Positions 1-5,775 of a DNA stretch of 6,318 bases are shown here, one piece after another. The stretch lies in assembly GCA_030040175.1 (NCBI GenBank), contig JASHUF010000510.1, positions 1 to 6,318 on the forward strand, given 5' to 3'. Below the pieces are notes generated by a model, which saw nothing but the letters and a program-made list of their open reading frames with translations, was not told where the DNA came from and searched no databases. This DNA comes from Acidobacteriaceae bacterium. Lineage in GTDB: Bacteria > Acidobacteriota > Terriglobia > Terriglobales > Acidobacteriaceae. Position numbers and translations under genes: made by a program. The first letter of the stretch is position 1. Every line of letters begins with the position of its first letter.

Positions 1-673
1 AGCTTTGCGGGCGGCGGGTGCGGGCGAGGAGGCGCGCGCTGAGCGCAGCCCCGGCCACGGCAAAGACCAGCAGCGCGAGAGCCAGAAAGCAGGCGTTGGA
101 GATGACGCCGCCGGCGCGGCCTTCCGGGGAGAGAAAGACGGCTTGCGCCTGAGCCACTTTCTGCGGGTCGATGCCGAGCGAGAGCAATTGCTGGGCGGAT
201 TCGACGATCTGCTTGCGGAGGAGATCGTCGAGCATGGGTCCCTGGTGAAACCAGGAGCGCGCCGCGTAGAGGGCAAAGGCGGAGGCAGCGAGGGTGGACC
301 ATCCGCCCAGCAGGCCGGTCACCAGACCGATGCGAGCGCCGGCTCCAAGGGTGATCCAGGAGGGATGGCGGTTGCGCATATAGAGCGCGACGACGAGGGC
401 GCCGGTGACGCCCATGAGCAGCAAACCGAGAATGCTCACGGCGGAGAGCAGCGCCGCCAGGACGCCTGCAGGGACAGCGAGCAGGAGCGCATAGCGCAGG
501 GCCGGTTTCCAGTCGATGCTGCCGGCGTCGCGGACGGCTTCACCCCCCTTGTCGGGCTGCGTCTGCTCGCCCGAGGATTCCCCTGAATAGACGAGCTGCG
601 GCAGGCCGCAGACGGGGCAAAAACAGTCCTCTGGCTGCACGGTCTGGTGGCAGCGGCTGCAGGTGATTTCCAT
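1..673 (-). CDS. Zinc-ribbon membrane protein, 3' end outside the window
   Basis: The reading frame starts at ATG 673-671 and stays open for 224 codons to the window edge, so the C-terminus is missing. The N-terminus carries two CxxC pairs (C5/C8 and C19/C22), the pattern of a small zinc ribbon. A polar linker (about residues 28-55) follows, then strongly hydrophobic stretches at about 60-99 (long enough for two membrane passes), 106-137 and 188-213. The soluble stretch between the last two (about 142-187) is probably amphipathic helix. The overall plan is a cytoplasmic zinc ribbon attached to a multi-pass inner-membrane domain, a common architecture among uncharacterised bacterial proteins. 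I do not recognise a specific function. A GGGAAG sequence 6 bases before the ATG is a reasonable ribosome binding site. It follows cmk on the same strand after 82 bases, so it may be in the same transcript or have its own promoter. Confidence 0.75.
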   Translation of the reverse strand, partial: MEITCSRCHQTVQPEDCFCPVCGLPQLVYSGESSGEQTQPDKGGEAVRDAGSIDWKPALRYALLLAVPAGVLAALLSAVSILGLLLMGVTGALVVALYMRNRHPSWITLGAGARIGLVTGLLGGWSTLAASAFALYAARSWFHQGPMLDDLLRKQIVESAQQLLSLGIDPQKVAQAQAVFLSPEGRAGGVISNACFLALALLVFAVAGAALSARLLARTRRPQS

Positions 674-700
674 CGTTCACTTCCCGGCTTCTCTTCTGAG

Positions 701-710
701 CCTATAGCAT
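701..710 (-). promoter_or_regulatory. Possible extended -10 promoter element for the zinc-ribbon gene
   Basis: On the minus strand the sequence reads ATGCTATAGG, which contains a TG dinucleotide one base before TATAGG, the layout of an extended -10 element. It lies about 28 bases before the zinc-ribbon ATG, so a transcript would have a short leader that includes the GGGAAG ribosome binding site. No good -35 element sits at the usual distance (CTCCCG is there), and a single weak box can occur by chance. Confidence 0.25.
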
Positions 711-755
711 CTCACACCGGGCGCGGGAGCGGCTGGTGGGCTGCCGCGAGGGCGA

Positions 756-1529
756 TCAGAAGGGCTGCAGGGAAGCGAGCTTGGCGGCGACGATGGCGAT
801 GGCGGCGCGCACCGCCTCTTCGAGAGTCATGCCGGTCGAGTCGAGGAGAACAGCGTCGGGCGCGGGACGCAGGGGCGAGTCGGCGCGGTTGCGGTCGCGC
901 TCGTCGCGGGCGTGGAGTTCGCGGAGAATTTCTTCTCTCTCCAGCGGCGAAGACCTATCGCCGGGGGCCCCGGTTTGCGGCTCAATGGCGTGGGCGCGGC
1001 CGGATTGTCCGAGCTGCTCGAAACGGCGCTGGCTGCGGACTTCCGGCGCCGCGTCGAGAAAGATCTTGACCGGCGCTTGAGGAAAGACGACGGTGCCGAT
1101 GTCCCGGCCTTCCATCACAATGCCGCCCCGGGCGCCGAGTTTCTGCTGCAGGCCGACCATCCAGGCGCGAACGCCGGGAAAAATACTGACGCGCGAGGCC
1201 GCGTCAGTAACTGCAGGATTGCGCAGAAAACCGGTGACGTCTTCGCCGTCGAGCAGGACGCGATTCTCTTCTTCGCCGGGTTCGAGGCGGATGGTGGTTT
1301 CCGCACTGAGGCGCTCGAGCGCGCGGCCATCGTCGAGAGGAATGGCGGCGCGCAGGGCCTTGAGGGCGAAGGCGCGGTACATGGCGCCGGTTTCAAGGTT
1401 GAGCAGGCCGAAATGGCGGGCGAGATGACGCGCGAGGGTGCTCTTGCCGGCACCCGCGGGGCCATCGATGGCGACGATCGTGTTCCGGACCGGTTCCGTG
1501 GAGCGAATGGGGCTTGCGGCTCCGCTCAT
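756..1529 (-). CDS. cmk: Cytidylate kinase (CMP/dCMP kinase)
   Basis: This 257-residue protein transfers phosphate from ATP to CMP or dCMP in the cytoplasm, feeding CTP and dCTP synthesis. Visible motifs are the Walker A loop GPAGAGKST (23-31), the nucleoside-monophosphate segment ETGAMYR (46-52), the GRDIGTVVFP segment (141-150) and the LID/CMP-binding segment RDERDRNRA (208-216). D212 and R215 match the E. coli DRNR residues by alignment from memory. Two things differ from typical Cmk proteins: a 15-residue extension before the first strand, and about 16 extra residues between the RR at 168-169 and the RD at 208-209, with a Pro/Gly/Ser-rich part at 184-195. The segment that is usually LDTGAMYR or LDSGAIYR has Glu46 in place of Asp. 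The ATG overlaps the TGA stop of the upstream gene as ATGA, so translation is probably coupled. AAAGGA lies about 13 bases before the start, which is rather far. Confidence 0.95.
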   Translation of the reverse strand: MSGAASPIRSTEPVRNTIVAIDGPAGAGKSTLARHLARHFGLLNLETGAMYRAFALKALRAAIPLDDGRALERLSAETTIRLEPGEEENRVLLDGEDVTGFLRNPAVTDAASRVSIFPGVRAWMVGLQQKLGARGGIVMEGRDIGTVVFPQAPVKIFLDAAPEVRSQRRFEQLGQSGRAHAIEPQTGAPGDRSSPLEREEILRELHARDERDRNRADSPLRPAPDAVLLDSTGMTLEEAVRAAIAIVAAKLASLQPF

Positions 1530-3166
1530 CCGCGTTTCTTGGTCCTTTGTCCGGAAGGAGCGCGGAAGCCGTAGCGCTTCGTGTTGTGGGCCTTGGCGCC
1601 CGCAGTGAGGGCCGGCTTACGCTGCGAACGCGGGTTGAGGCGGGCATCCTTGCGGGTTTCCTTGCGCAGAGGGCTATTGCGGCGCGCGGCCATTCCCGTT
1701 GGGTACGTGCTTTTGCCGTTGGCGCTGTGGCCGTTGCGCGCATCCCGGGCCTGGGTGAACGGCTTGCCGTTGTGCGCGCCGGCGACGCCGTTGCGCGTGC
1801 CGGAAGGCTTATGCCCGCTCACCCGGCCGTTGCCGTTGTGCACGCCGGAGCCATGGCGGCCAGCGGCCTGGTGCGCAGCCTTCGAGCGGGCGCGGTTGGG
1901 CTTCGGCTTGGCGTTGGCAGCGGTCCAACGCGAGGCAGAGGCGTGGCGCAGGCCGCCGGCTGAGCGTGTGTCGCGGCTGGAACGCCGTGCGCTGCGGCTG
2001 CCGGACGACTGCACCGGCTTGCGGTCGCGCGCGTGGGCGGCAGGCCGGCTGAAGTGCGGGCGAGCGCCATTTGTTTTGGGCGTGGAGGCAGCTTTGCGTG
2101 CGGCCGGAACACGCGGGGCGTGGGCCTCGGCGGGGATACGATCGACGCTGGCCGCGGGCGGCGCAAGGGGAGCCGGCGCGGCCATATTCGCAGCCGGGGC
2201 GGGCGCCGCCGGGGGCATGGACACATGCGCAGCGCGGTCGCGGCGCTCGTCTTCAAATCCGTGCGCACTCGAAAAATAGGAGGACGCAGCCATGGCGGAG
2301 CTGGCGTAGACGCTGGGCGCGACCGTGAACTCGGGCAGTGTGCCGGCCACGTAGAAGTGGGGCGCGTGGCCGAAGGAGATGGTGTGCACCTGGCGCGTGG
2401 CTACCAGGCCGCGGAGCACCTCGCGGATCTTGCTGCGCGCGGTGAGCGGCGAGAGGAAGATTTCCACCTCCTCCATGCTGGCGGCAATCACAGCCTGCAG
2501 GTAAATGGAGGCGAGCACGGAGATGGCCGTGACCTGGGAGGTGGAAGCTCCCTCGGCAATAGCCTTCTGAAAGCGATGGCGCAGCAGCTGCCACTGCGCC
2601 GTCTTGCCGGGCGCGGCGATGACGGGAATGATGCGCAGCTGCTGCCAGAGCTCGGTAATGGCGCGCAGGACCGCGGACTCCGTGACTTCTTTGCCCAGCG
2701 CGTGACGGAGCTGCGGAATGGTGGCGTCGCCGGCCTCGAGGAGCTTGTAGGTCTGGATAGCGAGCGGCGAGACCTGGCGCGAGCCGGTGAGTTGCGGACT
2801 GCGGCGCCAGTCGCGATCGCCCCGGAGCGCATAGACGTAGGGCAGCACCCAGGCGGCGACCACGAAGTCAGGCTGCTCGCCGGGCTGGCCGAGCAGGTTC
2901 AGCCGTACAGCGATGCTGTCGGATTCCAGGCGGACCAGGAGCTCCTCCGCCAGCGCGATCTGGCGAGCGCCGGGATTGGGATTGCGCTCACCGGCGATGG
3001 CTTCAACAAACGACGGCGCGACGCCCACGGAAAACTGGCGCCGTGGCAGGAAGAGGCATAGGCCCGTCTCCTCGATCCAGGTACGGGTATCCTCCAGCGA
3101 AAGAGCCCCATGTCCGTTCAGGCGCATCCTTTCGGCGCGCGAAGCTTCCAATTGCTCTGATGTCAA
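1526..3166 (-). CDS. Winged-helix/AlkZ-related-like protein with a long basic disordered tail
   Basis: This 546-residue protein has two very different halves. Residues about 22-283 look folded: a GLCLFLPRR segment (35-43), a region rich in aliphatic residues, then TGSRQVSPLAIQTYKLLEAG (127-146) and a helix pair at 148-180 resembling a winged helix-turn-helix. This order reminds me of the AlkZ-related/HTH_42 group, whose AlkZ (YcaQ) member is a DNA glycosylase acting on crosslinks. The assignment is tentative, and I see no AlkZ-type catalytic QxQ near the N-terminus (the QWQ at 191-193 is in the wrong place). Residues about 285-546 are low complexity, rich in Ala, Pro, Arg, Lys, His, Ser, Asn and Gly, with about fifty Lys/Arg against about eleven Asp/Glu, and probably bind nucleic acid non-specifically. 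Start: TTG 3166 has GAGG 7 bases upstream, and an in-frame TGA at 3178-3176 rules out a longer form. ATG 3127 would remove 13 residues but has poor ribosome-site spacing. The TGA overlaps the cmk ATG. Confidence 0.8.
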   Translation of the reverse strand: MTSEQLEASRAERMRLNGHGALSLEDTRTWIEETGLCLFLPRRQFSVGVAPSFVEAIAGERNPNPGARQIALAEELLVRLESDSIAVRLNLLGQPGEQPDFVVAAWVLPYVYALRGDRDWRRSPQLTGSRQVSPLAIQTYKLLEAGDATIPQLRHALGKEVTESAVLRAITELWQQLRIIPVIAAPGKTAQWQLLRHRFQKAIAEGASTSQVTAISVLASIYLQAVIAASMEEVEIFLSPLTARSKIREVLRGLVATRQVHTISFGHAPHFYVAGTLPEFTVAPSVYASSAMAASSYFSSAHGFEDERRDRAAHVSMPPAAPAPAANMAAPAPLAPPAASVDRIPAEAHAPRVPAARKAASTPKTNGARPHFSRPAAHARDRKPVQSSGSRSARRSSRDTRSAGGLRHASASRWTAANAKPKPNRARSKAAHQAAGRHGSGVHNGNGRVSGHKPSGTRNGVAGAHNGKPFTQARDARNGHSANGKSTYPTGMAARRNSPLRKETRKDARLNPRSQRKPALTAGAKAHNTKRYGFRAPSGQRTKKRG

Positions 3167-3172
3167 AGAAAA

Positions 3173-3180
3173 ACCTCACT
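3173..3180 (-). promoter_or_regulatory. Ribosome binding site supporting the TTG start
   Basis: The minus strand reads AGTGAGGT, with GAGG 7 bases before TTG 3166. The in-frame stop TGA lies within this same stretch, so TTG is the first possible initiator in the frame. The later ATG at 3127-3125 has AAAGG immediately adjacent, too close to work well. This favours TTG but does not prove it. Confidence 0.5.
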
Positions 3181-3277
3181 TCCAGGCTGGCGCCGCGGCG
3201 TAACCAGAGATATTGCGTCTCTTTTGCCTCGATCCAACTTAGATCAAAGGCCGGCAACGGAACGGCCGCAAGGACCA

Positions 3278-3299
3278 ACCGTCCCGAGGAGGGACCGGT
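3278..3299 (-). other. Bulged stem-loop in the leader of the winged-helix-like gene
   Basis: GTCCC (3281-3285) and GGGAC (3291-3295) pair perfectly around a 5-base loop. With C3296 bulged out, ACC (3278-3280) pairs with GGT (3297-3299), giving an 8-bp stem. It lies more than 100 bases upstream of the TTG start. No T run follows on the minus strand, so it is not a standard intrinsic terminator. It could be a leader structure or a chance fold in GC-rich DNA. Confidence 0.3.
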
Positions 3300-3416
3300 C
3301 TTGGGATTCGGAAACCGGCTCAAACAATGCATTCCGGGATCTTTGTGCCCCGGTCTTGCTTTTAGCGCCCGGCAGCGGCCGCTCGCGAAGAGCAGAACTG
3401 CCACCTCCTAGGAGTT

Positions 3417-5486
3417 CTAAACGCGGTGGAAGGCCCGTTGGATCTCTTTCCAAGAATACAGCAAAGCGATTGGACGTCCATGCGGGCAACTGGTCGGATG
3501 ACTGGTCTTCGCAAGCTCCAACAATAGCCACTCGATCCGTGCCGGGTCAAGGGCTGTATTGATTTTAATGGCAGAGTGGCAGGCAATGGAAGCGGCGATG
3601 CGCGTGCGCAGAGCGAACAGCTCTCGATTTTCGATGGGTTCATCGGAATCGGGGGAGGATTGGTCGATGACCTCGTTGAGCATACGCTCGAGCGGGGCGC
3701 CCTCGAGACCGGCAGGGGCCGCTTTGACGGCGAGGGTCGCGGGACCGAAGGGCTCGACCTCGAAGCCGTTGCGCCCGAGTTCGTCTGCAATGCGTGCAAA
3801 TACAACCATCTGCTGGGGTTTAAGCTCAACCAGAAGAGGCATCAGCAGGCGCTGGCGCTGCACTTTTTCTACTTCCCTGGCGGCAAGAATCTTTTCAAAA
3901 AGGATGCGCTCGTGGGCCACATGCTGGTCGATGATCCAAAGGCCGTCTTCGCCCGTGGCCAGGATGAAGGACTCGCGGAGCTGGCCGATGGGCTTCAAGT
4001 CCCGTAGATGGTTCAAGTTGGTAGAGGCCTGCTCGGCCTCCACGCGGGCTGTGGCCACGGCCGGATCGGTAGCCGCGGGGTCAAGCAAGCCGGTAGCCGC
4101 GGCGGTCGAGAGCACTTGCCAATCAAGCAAGGGCAAAGCGGAGACGGCGAAGGGGAGCCGGCCGGAGGCAGGCGTGGGAACCTGTGGAGTGAGCTGAAAC
4201 GGTTCGGGTTGCGGGCCGGCAGCACCGGCCGCGGGGGCGGCGGGGGCGACCGGGAGTATGGACGGGGAATCGGCAGGCCGGGCGGAGCGATCCGGATCAA
4301 ACTGCGGTACGCCGGGCAGGGGCGAGGCCGCCGGCGGCATGAGCGAGGGGCTGGCCGTGGGCTGGCCGTCGAGCGCCGCGAGGAAGCCGGCCGCAGGGCG
4401 GGCCTGGATGAGCGCGGTGCGGATCGAGTCGCGGACGAAGTCGTGGACCAGGGTCTGCTGGCGGAAGCGGACCTCGGTTTTAGCGGGATGGACGTTCACG
4501 TCGACTTCCTCGGGCGGCATTTCGAGGAACAGCAGAACGACGGGAAAGCTGGTGGGCGGGATCACGTTGCGATAGGCCTCGGTGATGGCGTGCAGCAGGA
4601 GCCGGTCGCGGATGAGGCGCTTGTTGACGAAGATATAGATGGAGTTGCGGTTGAGCTTCTGGAGCTCGGGCTTGGAGTAGAAGCCGGTGAGGCCAAGCGC
4701 GCCGGGCGGGCGCGACGGCTGGGCGGGATCCCTTTTCCAGGGAGGCGGCTCGGGCAGGCCGGCATGGGCGAGAGCAGTCTCGGCAGCGACGGGAAGAAGC
4801 GCGGCGAGGGTGTCCTTGCCGAAGAGCTGGTAGATGCGCTCGGCGGTGCGGCCGACAGGCGGCGCGGAGACGAGCGTGTGCGAGGCGGAGACCAGCTCGA
4901 AGTGTTTCTCGGGATGGACAAGAGCGTAGTGAGTGACGAGCGCGGCAACGTGGGCGAGCTCGGTGGCCTCGGCACGAAGGAATTTGCGCCGGGCGGGGGT
5001 GTTGAAGAAGAGGTCGGCGACGGTGAGCGTGGTTCCGCGCGGGAGGGCGGCGTCGGCGACGGAGAGGATTTTGCCCCCGGCGATGTCGATTTTCGTGCCC
5101 ATCGGGCGTGCCCCGGACTCAAGCGAGCCGGCCACGGCGCTGGCTGCGGTTTCGAGCGTGACGCGGGCAACGGAGGCGATGGAGGGCAGCGCTTCGCCGC
5201 GGAAGCCGAGCGTGGCGATGGCGAGCAGGTCGTCGGCGGTGCGGAGCTTTGAAGTCGCGTGGCGCTCGAAGGCAAGCAGGGCATCGTCGCGGTTCATGCC
5301 CTGGCCGTCGTCGGTGACGCGGATGAGCTTGCGGCCGCCGGCCTCGACTTCAACGCGGATGAGCGCGGCGCCGGCGTCGAGCGCGTTCTCCAGCAGCTCC
5401 TTGACCACGGATGCGGGACGGTCGACAACCTCGCCGGCGGCGATCTGGTTGGCCACCTGGTCAGGAAGAATGCGGATGCGCCCCAT
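3417..5486 (-). CDS. mutL: DNA mismatch repair protein MutL, endonuclease type
   Basis: MutL (689 residues) couples mismatch recognition by MutS to strand removal. The N-terminal GHKL ATPase is complete: ELLENALDAGA (30-40, with presumed catalytic E33 and Mg-binding N34), DDGQGM (59-64), RHATSK (75-80), TLGFRGEALPSI (92-103), GTTLTVADLFFNTPARRKFL (151-170) and NVHPAKTEVRF (331-341). A Pro/Ala-rich linker spans about 362-485. The C-terminal domain has the metal-binding endonuclease motif as DQHVAHERILFE (520-531), then ACHSAIK (635-641) and CPHGRP (667-672), and a likely beta-clamp-binding motif QRLLMP (545-550). Bacteria with this domain nick the new strand themselves and usually lack MutH. 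Start: the frame is open upstream to 5834, but homology begins at MGRIRILPDQ, so ATG 5486 is chosen. No Shine-Dalgarno sequence is visible before it. The stop is TAG at 3419-3417. It is divergent from purA. Confidence 0.97.
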   Translation of the reverse strand: MGRIRILPDQVANQIAAGEVVDRPASVVKELLENALDAGAALIRVEVEAGGRKLIRVTDDGQGMNRDDALLAFERHATSKLRTADDLLAIATLGFRGEALPSIASVARVTLETAASAVAGSLESGARPMGTKIDIAGGKILSVADAALPRGTTLTVADLFFNTPARRKFLRAEATELAHVAALVTHYALVHPEKHFELVSASHTLVSAPPVGRTAERIYQLFGKDTLAALLPVAAETALAHAGLPEPPPWKRDPAQPSRPPGALGLTGFYSKPELQKLNRNSIYIFVNKRLIRDRLLLHAITEAYRNVIPPTSFPVVLLFLEMPPEEVDVNVHPAKTEVRFRQQTLVHDFVRDSIRTALIQARPAAGFLAALDGQPTASPSLMPPAASPLPGVPQFDPDRSARPADSPSILPVAPAAPAAGAAGPQPEPFQLTPQVPTPASGRLPFAVSALPLLDWQVLSTAAATGLLDPAATDPAVATARVEAEQASTNLNHLRDLKPIGQLRESFILATGEDGLWIIDQHVAHERILFEKILAAREVEKVQRQRLLMPLLVELKPQQMVVFARIADELGRNGFEVEPFGPATLAVKAAPAGLEGAPLERMLNEVIDQSSPDSDEPIENRELFALRTRIAASIACHSAIKINTALDPARIEWLLLELAKTSHPTSCPHGRPIALLYSWKEIQRAFHRV

Positions 5487-5508
5487 AGGGTTCAGGGTAA
5501 CGCAGGAG

Positions 5509-5538
5509 AGGGATCGGGGATGAGGGAACAGGGATCGG
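5509..5538. repeat. Direct repeat AGGGATCGG, 21-bp period
   Basis: AGGGATCGG occurs at 5509-5517 and 5530-5538, exactly 21 bases apart, close to two turns of the DNA helix. The bases between include a related GAGGGAACA. It lies 23-52 bases upstream of the mutL start. It could be a pair of binding sites for a regulator or the remains of a short tandem repeat. Confidence 0.5.
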
Positions 5539-5555
5539 AAAAACGGATTGCGGGC

Positions 5556-5580
5556 CTTCGCCTCGAGACGCGAGGCGAAG
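5556..5580. repeat. Perfect 10-bp inverted repeat with a 5-base loop
   Basis: CTTCGCCTCG (5556-5565) and CGAGGCGAAG (5571-5580) are exact reverse complements around AGACG. As RNA this would form a stable hairpin on either strand. On the plus strand it is followed only by TTT and then GCGG, so it is a poor terminator. On the minus strand a T5 run occurs about 10 bases after the stem, too far for the standard form. It is positioned in the mutL upstream region, about 70 bases from its start. Confidence 0.6.
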
Positions 5581-5596
5581 TTTGCGGCCAGCCGCC

Positions 5597-5602
5597 TGTC
5601 AA
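5597..5602 (-). promoter_or_regulatory. Candidate -35 box upstream of mutL
   Basis: The minus strand reads a perfect TTGACA here, about 110 bases before the mutL ATG. The expected -10 position 17 bases on reads TTCGCC, which falls in the right arm of the inverted repeat and does not match TATAAT. The box may therefore be chance, or the promoter may be of another class. Confidence 0.2.
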
Positions 5603-5709
5603 AGGAGAGCCGCTCGCAGCACGCAGGTTCGCGGTAAAGACGCTGCGGTATCATCTTAGAGGCCGCGGGCCTTGTGCGCCCGCCGAGCCAGGCAACCGGC
5701 GCGAGCGCA

Positions 5710-5726
5710 GCCCTCTTCCCGAGGGC
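5710..5726 (+). promoter_or_regulatory. Small hairpin covering a purA-proximal Shine-Dalgarno sequence
   Basis: GCCCTC (5710-5715) pairs with GAGGGC (5721-5726) around a TTCCC loop. The GAGGG in the 3' arm is the best ribosome binding site upstream of purA. It sits 5 bases before an ATG at 5731 that is in frame with purA. If that start is used, the hairpin would mask the binding site. No known riboswitch is recognisable. Confidence 0.3.
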
Positions 5727-5775
5727 AACCATGCCGGGCTCTTTTGCGGAACCGTTTTGCGGAAATGGACCGGGG

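Larger units (their letters stand above)
3167..3416. other. Intergenic region between mutL and the winged-helix-like gene
   Basis: These 250 bases separate the mutL stop from the next minus-strand gene, so the two are not translationally coupled. They hold two perfect 10-bp palindromes, AGCGGCCGCT at 3374-3383 and CTCCTAGGAG at 3405-3414, and a bulged hairpin at 3278-3299. No GC stem followed by a T run is present to act as a clear mutL terminator. Only weak promoter-like boxes are visible on the minus strand (TTGGAT and CAATAT with a 16-base spacer), not enough to call a promoter. A 133-codon open frame crosses this region and enters the downstream gene, but it lacks a usable start. Confidence 0.6.
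5487..5775. other. Divergent intergenic region between mutL and purA
   Basis: These 289 bases must hold the promoters of both mutL (minus) and purA (plus). I see a 9-bp direct repeat, a perfect 10-bp inverted repeat, a perfect TTGACA on the minus strand at 5602-5597 without a matching -10, TATCAT on the plus strand at 5649-5654 with only a poor -35, and two small GC hairpins (AGGCC/GGCCT at 5660-5672 and GCCCTC/GAGGGC at 5710-5726). No convincing gene lies here. The in-frame N-terminal extension of mutL into this region (to 5834) has no homology to MutL and overlaps purA. Confidence 0.6.

Noticed and set aside
5..586. Plus-strand open frame of 193 codons
   Set aside because: The minus strand carries a zinc ribbon and clear membrane segments in one continuous frame; the plus frame has only low-complexity polar sequence.
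912..1574. Plus-strand open frame of 220 codons
   Set aside because: It is antisense to cmk, whose motifs are unambiguous on the other strand.
2686..2740. QWQ tripeptide region as an AlkZ catalytic QxQ motif
   Set aside because: The QWQ is at residues 191-193 of the protein, after the helix-turn-helix-like part, whereas the AlkZ catalytic motif lies near the N-terminus.
2033..3061. Plus-strand open frame of 342 codons
   Set aside because: It is antisense to the winged-helix-like gene, and its composition is typical of a shadow frame in GC-rich DNA.
3003..3404. Minus-strand open frame of 133 codons between mutL and the next gene
   Set aside because: Its GTG start overlaps the only AGGAGG sequence, the internal ATG at 3332 lacks a ribosome site, and its end runs 160 bases into the downstream gene in another frame.
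4008..5252. Plus-strand open frame of 414 codons inside mutL
   Set aside because: It is antisense to a fully recognisable MutL, has Gly/Arg/Glu-biased composition typical of GC-rich shadow frames, and shows no motif.
5556..5580. Inverted repeat as an intrinsic terminator
   Set aside because: Neither strand has a T run directly after the stem, and no gene ends nearby.
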